Part shown: positions 8,201-13,171 of the stretch, piece after piece | Position numbering within the stretch: position 1 is the first letter of the stretch | Layout: every line of letters starts with the position of its first letter | Assembly (NCBI GenBank): GCA_003142495.1 | Contig: PLMM01000102.1 | Span: 1,322-14,633, forward strand | DNA length: 13,312 bases | Source: Gemmatimonadota bacterium | Lineage (GTDB): Bacteria; Gemmatimonadota; Gemmatimonadetes; Gemmatimonadales; Gemmatimonadaceae | Direction of reading: 5' to 3' | Notes under the pieces: model-generated | What the model saw: only the letters and a program-made list of their open reading frames with translations | What the model was told of the DNA's origin: nothing | Databases searched by the model: none | Translations under genes and position numbers: made by a program

Positions 8201-8764
8201 ATGAGTCGTGGAAAGGATGCGCGCATGGCGCGCCGCGCAGCGCAGTTCTCGAAGTTCCGGATGACGGAGCTCAACCTGATTCCGTTGGTCGATACCTTCG
8301 TGTCGATCGTGTTCTTCGCGCTCACCACGGCCACCGTCGGGGAGCTGTCGCCCGTGGTGCCCGGCGTCCGCCTTCCGACCGCCAGCGTCGGCGTCATCGC
8401 GCTCTCGCAGCTCACGCTCGGCATCGGCGCGCAGGTCACGCTCGGGGGGCATCCGCTCATGAACACGATCGACGCCGCGCGCGCCAAGTCCAACGATCCC
8501 GCACAGCCGCTCGTCATTCCGCCGCTCTTCACCGCGCTCAAGGCGAGTGCGGACTCGATGCGGCGCGCAAAGTCGACGCCGAAGGACTCGTCGCTCGACA
8601 CGCCGCTCGCGATTCAGGGCGACAGCAGCATGCACTACGACCTGCTCGCGCGCGTGATGCAGACGGCGCGCATGGCGGGCTTCAAGAACATCTCGCTGCA
8701 GGTCAACAAGACCGGCAACGCGACCACGGTGACGACCACGCCAGGCACTCCGGGAGCGCCCTAA
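8201..8764 (+). CDS. ExbD/TolR-family subunit 2, with periplasmic insertion
   Basis: 187 residues, a second ExbD-type protein one base after the first. The membrane segment reads N-L-I-P-L-V-D-T-F-V-S-I-V-F-F, with the conserved aspartate again at residue 31. The periplasmic domain is longer than usual: a lysine/serine-rich insertion of roughly 30 residues (about 105-135, containing A-L-K-A-S-A-D-S-M-R-R-A-K-S-T-P-K-D) precedes the final helix and strand (Y-D-L-L-A-R-V-M-Q-T-A-R then K-N-I-S-L-Q-V). GGGAG at 8190-8194 lies 6 bases before the ATG. The TAA overlaps the next ATG by one base. Two different ExbD-type partners for one channel protein matches Agl (AglQ and AglS with AglR) rather than the single TolR of Tol-Pal. 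Confidence 0.94.
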   Translation: MSRGKDARMARRAAQFSKFRMTELNLIPLVDTFVSIVFFALTTATVGELSPVVPGVRLPTASVGVIALSQLTLGIGAQVTLGGHPLMNTIDAARAKSNDPAQPLVIPPLFTALKASADSMRRAKSTPKDSSLDTPLAIQGDSSMHYDLLARVMQTARMAGFKNISLQVNKTGNATTVTTTPGTPGAP

Positions 8765-9747
8765 TGGCCGCGGAAGCGCGAGCGCCGCGTCCACAGCGCA
8801 AGTCGATCGATGACGCGTCCTTCACGCGGCAGCTTCGCTACGAGTTTGCGGACGCCGAAGGACGCGCGATTCTCTATTCGTACGGCATGTCGGCGGTGCT
8901 CGGAATCCTCTGGATTCTTCTCGTGCTCTTTCTCCCCGCGCCGCCAAACTCCATCAACCTGTTGAAGGAAGAGGAGCCGGTCGTGATCGAGGTGAAGGCG
9001 GAAGACATCCCGACGCCGACGCCCGCACCCGTTGCCGCCGTCGCATCATCCGGCGGCGCTCCCAAGACCGCTCCCACGCCGGCGAAGAATCCGGGCGGCG
9101 GCAAGGGCGGCCCGCCGAAGAACGACACGCGTGCGATCAACGACGCCTTCGGCGGCGGCTCGTCGAACAACACGGGCGGCATGGTCGGCGATGTGTCGAA
9201 CGCGCTGCGCGGCACTGAGATCTCCAGTGGCACGGGCTCCGCGCCCGGCGCGCAGGGAAAGGCAGTGATTGGCTACGGCGCGGGCGGGCAGAGCTCGCGC
9301 ACGCCGGGGCGCGGTGGGCTCGGCGACGGGCTCGGCGGCACGGGCGCGGGGAGTGGGCTCGGTGGCGTCGGCGGTGGCGGCGGCGTCGGCTTCGCGACGG
9401 TGCGTGTGGCGCCTCCCAGCGTGATCCACGCCGAGAACGTCGGCGGCCCGGGACGCAACGTCTCCGACCTCGGCGACTACGTGCGCGGGCGCAACTCGCA
9501 GCTGCAGTTCTGCTACTCGGAGTACGGCCTCAAGACGAATCCGGCGCTCGCCGGATCGGTGGCGGTCGCGGTGACGCTCACGGCGGACGGCGCGGTGACG
9601 AACGTCGACATCACCAAGCGCACGTGGTCAGGTCCGGGCGCCGCCGAGGCGGAGTCGTGCATCAAGCAGCGAATTTCCGGATGGAAATTTCCGAGCTCCG
9701 ATCACGGCGGCGGGACGTACTCGTTCTCGTTCTCTTTCAGCAGATAG
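8764..9747 (+). CDS. TonB-like protein with AgmX/PglI-type C-terminal domain
   Basis: 327 residues. A short cytoplasmic N-terminus (about 1-40) is followed by one membrane helix (about 42-60), an acidic then Pro/Ala-rich linker (about 68-110) and a long Gly-rich linker (about 110-210). The C-terminal domain (about 235-327) has N-S-Q-L-Q-F-C-Y-S-E-Y-G, N-P-A-L-A-G-S-V-A-V-A-V-T-L, S-C-I-K-Q-R-I-S-G-W-K-F-P and final aromatic strands. This is the layout and signature of the AgmX/PglI (GltJ/GltG) C-terminal domain, a TonB-like fold that reaches across the periplasm. Cys250 and Cys299 are the paired cysteines typical of that domain. GGGAG at 8752-8756 lies 7 bases upstream, and the start overlaps the ExbD stop. 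It probably transmits force from ExbB/ExbD to outer-envelope partners. It lacks the zinc-finger and GYF segments of GltJ. Confidence 0.92.
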   Translation: MAAEARAPRPQRKSIDDASFTRQLRYEFADAEGRAILYSYGMSAVLGILWILLVLFLPAPPNSINLLKEEEPVVIEVKAEDIPTPTPAPVAAVASSGGAPKTAPTPAKNPGGGKGGPPKNDTRAINDAFGGGSSNNTGGMVGDVSNALRGTEISSGTGSAPGAQGKAVIGYGAGGQSSRTPGRGGLGDGLGGTGAGSGLGGVGGGGGVGFATVRVAPPSVIHAENVGGPGRNVSDLGDYVRGRNSQLQFCYSEYGLKTNPALAGSVAVAVTLTADGAVTNVDITKRTWSGPGAAEAESCIKQRISGWKFPSSDHGGGTYSFSFSFSR

Positions 9748-9757
9748 GGAGTAGGGG

Positions 9758-9933
9758 ACTGCAACTGCTGAACACGGATCAAACCAATAGCGACGAATCG
9801 AACCGTGCCCACAGGAGAGAGCTCGTCTTAGTTTGTCGAGTCTGAACTGCAACTACGAGCACGAAAGAGACACAAAAAAGACGAATCGAACCCGACGCGC
9901 GGAAAGCAACTCGCCGCGTCGGGTTCGATTCGT
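9758..9933. repeat. Degenerate direct repeat with 88-base period
   Basis: ACTGCAACT occurs at 9758-9766 and again at 9846-9854. GACGAATCGAACC occurs at 9792-9804 and again at 9880-9892. Both pairs are offset by exactly 88 bases, and between them GAACACG and GAGCACG fall at nearly matching places. This fits an old tandem duplication of about 88 bases (9758-9845 and 9846-9933) whose middle and 3' parts have diverged. Confidence 0.5.
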
Positions 9934-9970
9934 AGTTGATGATGTGCCGGGCGTCTGCGAGCGTAATCAT
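9779..9970 (-). CDS. Small ORF, possibly a remnant of a GlcG/HbpS-type gene
   Basis: A 63-residue minus-strand reading frame starts at 9970. AGGAGGAG at 9975-9982 (minus strand) ends 4 bases before its ATG, one of the best ribosome binding sites in the window. The first residues, M-I-T-L-A-D-A-R-H-I-I-N, look like the N-terminus of GlcG/HbpS (haem-degrading domain) proteins, which often begin M-x-T-L-A-D-A. From about residue 13 the frame runs through the terminator stem, and the rest resembles no protein I know. It may be the 5' stub of a lost gene, a small peptide, or chance. The frame following the lipoprotein gene in the same direction could make it the last cistron before the terminator. 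Confidence 0.3.
   Translation of the reverse strand: MITLADARHIINYESNPTRRVAFRASGSIRLFCVSFVLVVAVQTRQTKTSSLLWARFDSSLLV
9874..9933 (-). terminator. Rho-independent terminator for the minus-strand lipoprotein
   Basis: The arms 9881-9899 and 9915-9933 are perfect 19-base inverted complements around a 15-base loop. Read on the minus strand the stem is followed by C and then six T (9879-9874), the classic intrinsic terminator layout. It lies about 115 bases past the stop of the minus-strand lipoprotein gene. In the + direction no T-run follows, so it should act mainly on leftward transcripts. Confidence 0.85.
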
Positions 9971-9985
9971 GCTGCTCCTCCTCGA

Positions 9986-10016
9986 GTCGTGAGGTATCGA
10001 TTCGAGGACTCACGAC
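9986..10016. repeat. 8-bp inverted repeat just after the lipoprotein stop
   Basis: GTCGTGAG (9986-9993) is the inverted complement of CTCACGAC (10009-10016), with 15 bases between. It lies about 31 bases beyond the minus-strand lipoprotein stop and directly upstream of the small ORF's ribosome binding site. No T-run follows. The loop contains TCGATTCG (9997-10004), which also occurs in the right arm of the terminator at 9925-9932. Confidence 0.4.
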
Positions 10017-10047
10017 GGGCACGAGCCGCACCGTTTGGGCAGCGCGA

Positions 10048-10485
10048 TCAGTGTTTCTCGACGCCCGGGTGCACAGTGCGCGCGGCGAGCGAATCGCGCA
10101 CGCGGCGAGCGCGGTCGCGTGCGGTGCGGAGCTCGGCGGCCGCAGCGCGACGATGCTCGAAGGCAGCGTATGTCGCGATGTACGAGGAGTCGAGCCGGTT
10201 CGCATCGCGGAGCGCGAGCGCCTCGCTGTCGAGTGATGTGCGCGCGAGCGAGAAGCGCGTGGTGAGCGAGTCGAGCGCGGCCGTGGCGGCGTGGAGCGCG
10301 GGATCATCCGGCACAACGGGGACTGCAGCGGGCGAGTGCGCCGCTACTCCCACGCCGCTTCTCCCAGTAGTAGTATCCACCTGTGCGGCGCGCGTGTGCT
10401 CGCCGCTGCAGGCGCCCGTAGCGCAGAGCGCAACGGAAATGAGCACGCGACCGATCGCAAGGAGAATTGGCTGACGGTGTGGCAT
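10048..10485 (-). CDS. Small coiled-coil lipoprotein
   Basis: 145 residues read leftward from the ATG at 10485. The N-terminus is a lipoprotein signal: basic residues (H3, R4, R13), a hydrophobic core L-I-S-V-A-L, then A-T-G-A-C with Cys26 as the probable lipidated residue. Residues about 30-60 are a flexible Thr/Ala/Pro linker. Residues about 63-135 are a continuous charged helix with heptad spacing (L-D-S-L-T-T-R-F, L-A-R-T-S-L-D-S-E-A-L-A-L-R). The frame stays open further upstream to 11592, but that part is antisense to the TPM gene and reads as arginine-rich shadow, so the signal peptide fixes the start. There is no good Shine-Dalgarno sequence. It overlaps the divergent TPM start by 9 bases, and a strong terminator follows. 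Family unknown. Confidence 0.72.
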   Translation of the reverse strand: MPHRQPILLAIGRVLISVALCATGACSGEHTRAAQVDTTTGRSGVGVAAHSPAAVPVVPDDPALHAATAALDSLTTRFSLARTSLDSEALALRDANRLDSSYIATYAAFEHRRAAAAELRTARDRARRVRDSLAARTVHPGVEKH

Positions 10486-11286
10486 AAGGCGCTGCAAGCT
10501 ATCGGAGCCCTGCTCCTGCTGCAAACATCGGTGAAGCTCCCCGAGCCGCGCGGCTACATCAACGATTTCGCGTCGGTGATTCCGGCCGAGCAGACGCAGC
10601 ACATTCAGGCGATCATCGATGATGTGCGTGCGAAGTCCGGCGGCGACATCGTCGTCGTGACGCTCGCGGACCTGGGCGATGCGGCGCCGTCGGATGTCGC
10701 GCTGCAGATCGGCCGCCAGTGGAAGGTCGGCAAGTTCGGCAAGCCAGGCGACCCGACGCGCAACACGGGCGTGATCGTGCTCGTGCAGCCGAAGGAGACG
10801 GCGTCGTCGAGGCGCGGCCAGTGCTACATCGGCGTGGGCTATGGCGCCGAGGGCTTCATCACAGATGCGACGTCGGGGCAGATGTGCCGCGATGCGACGG
10901 ATGCATTCAAGGCGCACAACTACGGCGACGGGATCGAGCAGGTCGTCGAGCAGGTCGCGCAGCGATTCGCCGGCGAATATAATTTTGCGCTGGACACATC
11001 GCTCGTCGAGGCGCGCGCGCCGGTGGAGCGCGGGAGATCGCCGCTCAGGGCGATTCCGCCGGTCTTCATCATGATGCTCGCGTTCTTCGCGTTCTTCGTG
11101 ATTGCGAACATGAGCCGGATGCGGAAGGCTGGATGCAGCGGCTGCATACCGATTCTGTTGTCGAGCGGCGGGAGCGGCGGCGGATGGAGTAGTGGCGGGA
11201 GCAGCTTTGGCGGCGGTGGCGGAGGGTTCGGCGGCTTCGGAGGCGGTGGTGGCTTCGGTGGTGGTGGCGGCGGCTCCAGCTGGTGA
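10477..11286 (+). CDS. TPM-domain (YgcG/Psb32-type) membrane protein with Gly-rich tail
   Basis: 269 residues from a GTG at 10477. AAGGAG at 10459-10464 lies 12 bases upstream, a little far. Residues 2-19 form a signal peptide (W-H-K-A-L-Q-A-I-G-A-L-L-L-L-Q). The TPM domain follows at about 22-165, with P-E-P-R-G-Y-I-N-D-F-A-S-V-I-P, D-I-V-V-V-T-L-A-D-L and I-G-V-G-Y-G-A-E-G-F-I, all typical of YgcG/Psb32/MOLO-1 proteins. A membrane helix lies at about 192-210, then a juxtamembrane C-S-G-C, then a Gly/Ser-rich tail of about 40 residues ending G-S-S-W, as in many bacterial family members. Family roles include photosystem repair in plants and poorly understood envelope functions in bacteria. 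A LemA gene downstream is its usual partner. An upstream ATG at 10291 is in frame but would precede the signal peptide with non-coding-like sequence. Confidence 0.88.
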   Translation: MWHKALQAIGALLLLQTSVKLPEPRGYINDFASVIPAEQTQHIQAIIDDVRAKSGGDIVVVTLADLGDAAPSDVALQIGRQWKVGKFGKPGDPTRNTGVIVLVQPKETASSRRGQCYIGVGYGAEGFITDATSGQMCRDATDAFKAHNYGDGIEQVVEQVAQRFAGEYNFALDTSLVEARAPVERGRSPLRAIPPVFIMMLAFFAFFVIANMSRMRKAGCSGCIPILLSSGGSGGGWSSGGSSFGGGGGGFGGFGGGGGFGGGGGGSSW

Positions 11287-11292
11287 GATGAC

Positions 11293-12012
11293 ATGGCGAA
11301 GATGACGCAGGTCGATTTGGTCGCGCAGCTGCAGAAGGCGTTCGGCGATGGGCTCGAGGCGGTGGTGCTCTACGGCTCCGCGGCGGCTGGCGAGCACATT
11401 CCCAAGCGCTCGGATTACAACGTGCTCGTGATCGTGCGCGAGCTCGGGATGCCGGAGCTCGAGAAGGAGGCGGCGATCGCGCGCGCGTGGGCCGAGGCGG
11501 GGAATCCGCCGCCGCTCACGCTCACAGCGAGCGAGTGGCGCTCGTCGAGCGATGTGTTCCCGATGGAGTATGCGGACATTCTCGAGCGGCATCGCGTGCT
11601 GTACGGCACTCCACCCTTTGATGGGATCGCAGTTCAGGCGCGAGATCTAAGGTTGCAGCTCGAACACGAGGCTCTAGGGAAGCTGCTGCAGCTGCGGCAG
11701 GGGATCCTCGGCGCAGGTGGTGACAGGAAGCGTTTGGTGGAGCTGCTGGCGGCGAGCCTCAGCACCTTCATGGTGATCTTCCGTGCGCTGCTGCGCTACC
11801 ACGGTGAATCGCCGCCCGCGGACTACGAGCGGCTGGTGAGCGCGGTGTCGGCGAGAACGGGGCTGGATGGTGCGCCCTTCGCGCGCGTCGTTCGTCATCT
11901 TCGCGGGAGCGAGCTGCTTCCGGAGCGCGAGGTGCAGCAGGTGCTCGCCGGCTATCTTGCCGGAGCGCACGCGCTGGTTGATTACCTCGACCGACTAGAG
12001 GAATCGAAATGA
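11293..12012 (+). CDS. Nucleotidyltransferase-fold protein with degenerate active site
   Basis: 239 residues, no signal peptide, so cytoplasmic. Residues 23-48 read V-V-L-Y-G-S-A-A-A-G-E, then S-D-Y-N-V-L-V-I-V. That is the G-S-x-A-x-G plus S-D-x-D signature of the minimal/antibiotic nucleotidyltransferase fold, but the second acidic residue is Asn43 instead of Asp; Asp41 is kept. A later block, W-R-S-S-S-D-V-F-P-M-E-Y-A-D-I, then R-V-L-Y-G (about 82-106), could supply a third acidic residue. The C-terminal half (about 115-239) is all helical, as in kanamycin-nucleotidyltransferase-like proteins. It starts 6 bases after the TPM stop and its stop overlaps the next ATG as ATGA. It may be an enzyme with changed metal binding or a non-catalytic nucleotide binder. 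Substrate unknown. Confidence 0.82.
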   Translation: MAKMTQVDLVAQLQKAFGDGLEAVVLYGSAAAGEHIPKRSDYNVLVIVRELGMPELEKEAAIARAWAEAGNPPPLTLTASEWRSSSDVFPMEYADILERHRVLYGTPPFDGIAVQARDLRLQLEHEALGKLLQLRQGILGAGGDRKRLVELLAASLSTFMVIFRALLRYHGESPPADYERLVSAVSARTGLDGAPFARVVRHLRGSELLPEREVQQVLAGYLAGAHALVDYLDRLEESK

Positions 12013-12503
12013 GACGCATGATGTGGGTGCCTGCGCTGCTCCTCCTGTGCGCCTGCCCATCGGACAAGAAGACGGCGCCGCCAGCGGTGGCGCAGGACAC
12101 GACGCCGGCCGATCTGAGCGCCGTCCAGACGGCAATGCCGGCGGCGGCGCCGGATACGTTCAAGCCGCCCGTGTTCCAGAAGCCGGGTGTGTCGATGAAG
12201 ATTCCGAATGCGCCGCCGGAGCTGCTCGAGGTCGTGCAGCGCGAGCAGGCTTTCTCGAAGTTCTGCTACCAGGAGTTTGGGGAGAAGGCGGATCCGTCGC
12301 TGCAGGGAGGCGTCGCGATGGTGGTGACGGTGAACGGCGAAGGGGTGAGCGACGCGAAGGTCAGGGCGGACAGTTGGACGTCGAAGGCCGGGAAGCAGGT
12401 GAACGGCTGCCTGAACGAGAAGGCGACGCGCGCCTGGAAGATTCCAGCGGACGCGGTGAAGCCCGGGCAGTACGTGGTACAGCTGGCCTTCCGTCCGACG
12501 TAA
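12009..12503 (+). CDS. Lipoprotein with AgmX/PglI-type C-terminal domain
   Basis: 164 residues. The N-terminus M-R-R-M-M-W-V-P-A-L-L-L-L-C-A-C-P-S-D-K is a lipoprotein signal with lipobox L-C-A-C and Cys16 as the likely lipidated residue. A Pro/Ala linker spans about 17-70. The C-terminal domain (about 75-164) has F-C-Y-Q-E-F-G, D-P-S-L-Q-G-G-V-A-M-V-V-T-V, G-C-L-N-E-K-A-T-R-A-W-K-I-P and a final Q-Y-V-V-Q-L-A-F strand. This matches, in order and spacing, the last domain of the TonB-like protein at 8764-9747: Cys86 and Cys134 are 48 apart, against 49 there. AGAGGAA at 11997-12003 lies 5 bases before the ATG. It has no membrane helix or Gly-rich reach, so it is probably an envelope-anchored receptor or partner domain rather than a force transducer. 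Confidence 0.85.
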   Translation: MRRMMWVPALLLLCACPSDKKTAPPAVAQDTTPADLSAVQTAMPAAAPDTFKPPVFQKPGVSMKIPNAPPELLEVVQREQAFSKFCYQEFGEKADPSLQGGVAMVVTVNGEGVSDAKVRADSWTSKAGKQVNGCLNEKATRAWKIPADAVKPGQYVVQLAFRPT

Positions 12504-12562
12504 CTTTGGTCGTGCAGTCGCGGGCCATGCAATTTTCTTTATCTCGCAAGCGGAGAGTCACG

Positions 12563-13171
12563 ATGCGCCTTCGTAAATGGCTGGTCCTTGCTCTTCCGCT
12601 CGCGGTCGCGGGCTGCGGATACAACTCGATCCAGACGATGGACGAGCAGGCGACTGCCGCGCGCAGCCAGATCGAGGTGCAGCTGCAGCGCCGAGCGGAC
12701 CTGATTCCGAATCTCGTGTCGACGGTGAAGGGGTACGCGGCGCATGAGGAGCAGGTGTTCAACGAGGTCGCGCAGGCGCGCGCGGGGCTGGTCGGCGCCA
12801 TTCAATCGCACGATCCGCAGCAGATGGCCGATGCGAATGCGGCGACGACGGGCGCGCTCGGGCGGCTGCTCGCGATCTCGGAGGCGTATCCGCAGCTCAA
12901 GGCAGACCAGGGTTTCCTGAAGCTGCAGGATGAGCTGACGGGCACGGAGAACCGGATTGCAGTCGCGCGAGGCGACGACAACAAGGCGGCGCAGGACTAC
13001 AACACGTTCATCCGGAAATTCCCGACGGCGCTCACGGCGAAGGTCATCGGCGCGAAGGCGAAGCCGTACTTCGAGGTGACGAACGCGGCGAACCGGGACG
13101 TGCCGACGGTGGACTTCTCGAAGCCCGCGACGACGACGGCTCCGGCGCCACCGCCTGCGAAAGTTCCGTGA
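12563..13171 (+). CDS. lemA: LemA-family lipoprotein
   Basis: 202 residues. The basic start M-R-L-R-K-W, a hydrophobic core and L-A-V-A-G-C form a lipoprotein signal with Cys18 at the lipobox. The family signature follows: Q-L-Q-R-R-A-D-L-I-P-N-L-V-S-T-V-K-G-Y near residues 48-66, A-H-E-E-Q-V-F-N-E-V-A-Q-A-R-A-G, then the L-K-L-Q-D-E-L-T-G-T-E-N-R-I-A-V-A-R helix and the closing Y-N-T-F-I-R-K-F-P. The C-terminus is Thr/Ala/Pro-rich. GGAGAG at 12552-12557 sits 5 bases before the ATG at 12563. An upstream in-frame ATG at 12527 is less likely because it lacks such a site. Many LemA proteins keep an N-terminal helix; here a lipobox is present. It lies with a TPM protein, the usual pairing. Its stop overlaps the next GTG by 4 bases. 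Confidence 0.93.
   Translation: MRLRKWLVLALPLAVAGCGYNSIQTMDEQATAARSQIEVQLQRRADLIPNLVSTVKGYAAHEEQVFNEVAQARAGLVGAIQSHDPQQMADANAATTGALGRLLAISEAYPQLKADQGFLKLQDELTGTENRIAVARGDDNKAAQDYNTFIRKFPTALTAKVIGAKAKPYFEVTNAANRDVPTVDFSKPATTTAPAPPPAKVP

Larger units (their letters stand above)
9748..10047. other. Convergent intergenic spacer with repeats and terminator
   Basis: 300 bases between the stop of the + strand TonB-like gene and the stop of the - strand lipoprotein gene. It is more A/T-rich than its neighbours. It holds a minus-strand terminator hairpin, a degenerate direct repeat of 88-base period, an 8-bp inverted repeat and a small minus-strand ORF. I see no convincing terminator for the + strand operon: the long hairpin has an A-run before it and no T-run after it in that direction. 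Confidence 0.7.

Noticed and set aside
9100..9400. Gly-rich repetitive DNA in the TonB-like gene as a possible tandem repeat or array
   Set aside because: The repeats are short GGC-type codons encoding a flexible linker with no fixed unit or spacers. It is low-complexity coding sequence, not a CRISPR or minisatellite array.
6941..9747. Canonical Tol-Pal operon
   Set aside because: There are two ExbD-type genes, no TolB beta-propeller and no Pal lipoprotein, and the TonB-like protein ends in an AgmX/PglI-type domain rather than a TolA domain.
9915..9938. GGGTTCGATTC resembling the T-arm of a tRNA, hinting at a tRNA fragment or attachment site
   Set aside because: The flanking bases do not form the 5-bp T-stem, there is no acceptor stem or CCA-compatible end, and the motif is fully explained as one arm of the 19-bp terminator palindrome.
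10291..10476. Longer TPM protein starting at the ATG at 10291
   Set aside because: The added 62 residues would precede the signal peptide, are Arg/Ser-rich without structure and lie antisense to the lipoprotein gene. The GTG at 10477 with AAGGAG upstream fits better.
10486..11592. Upstream extension of the minus-strand lipoprotein frame to a 514-residue protein
   Set aside because: It lies antisense to the TPM and nucleotidyltransferase-like genes, both of which have clear family motifs, and the extension is arginine/histidine-rich as expected of a shadow frame in GC-rich DNA. Only the part from 10485 has a signal peptide and natural composition.
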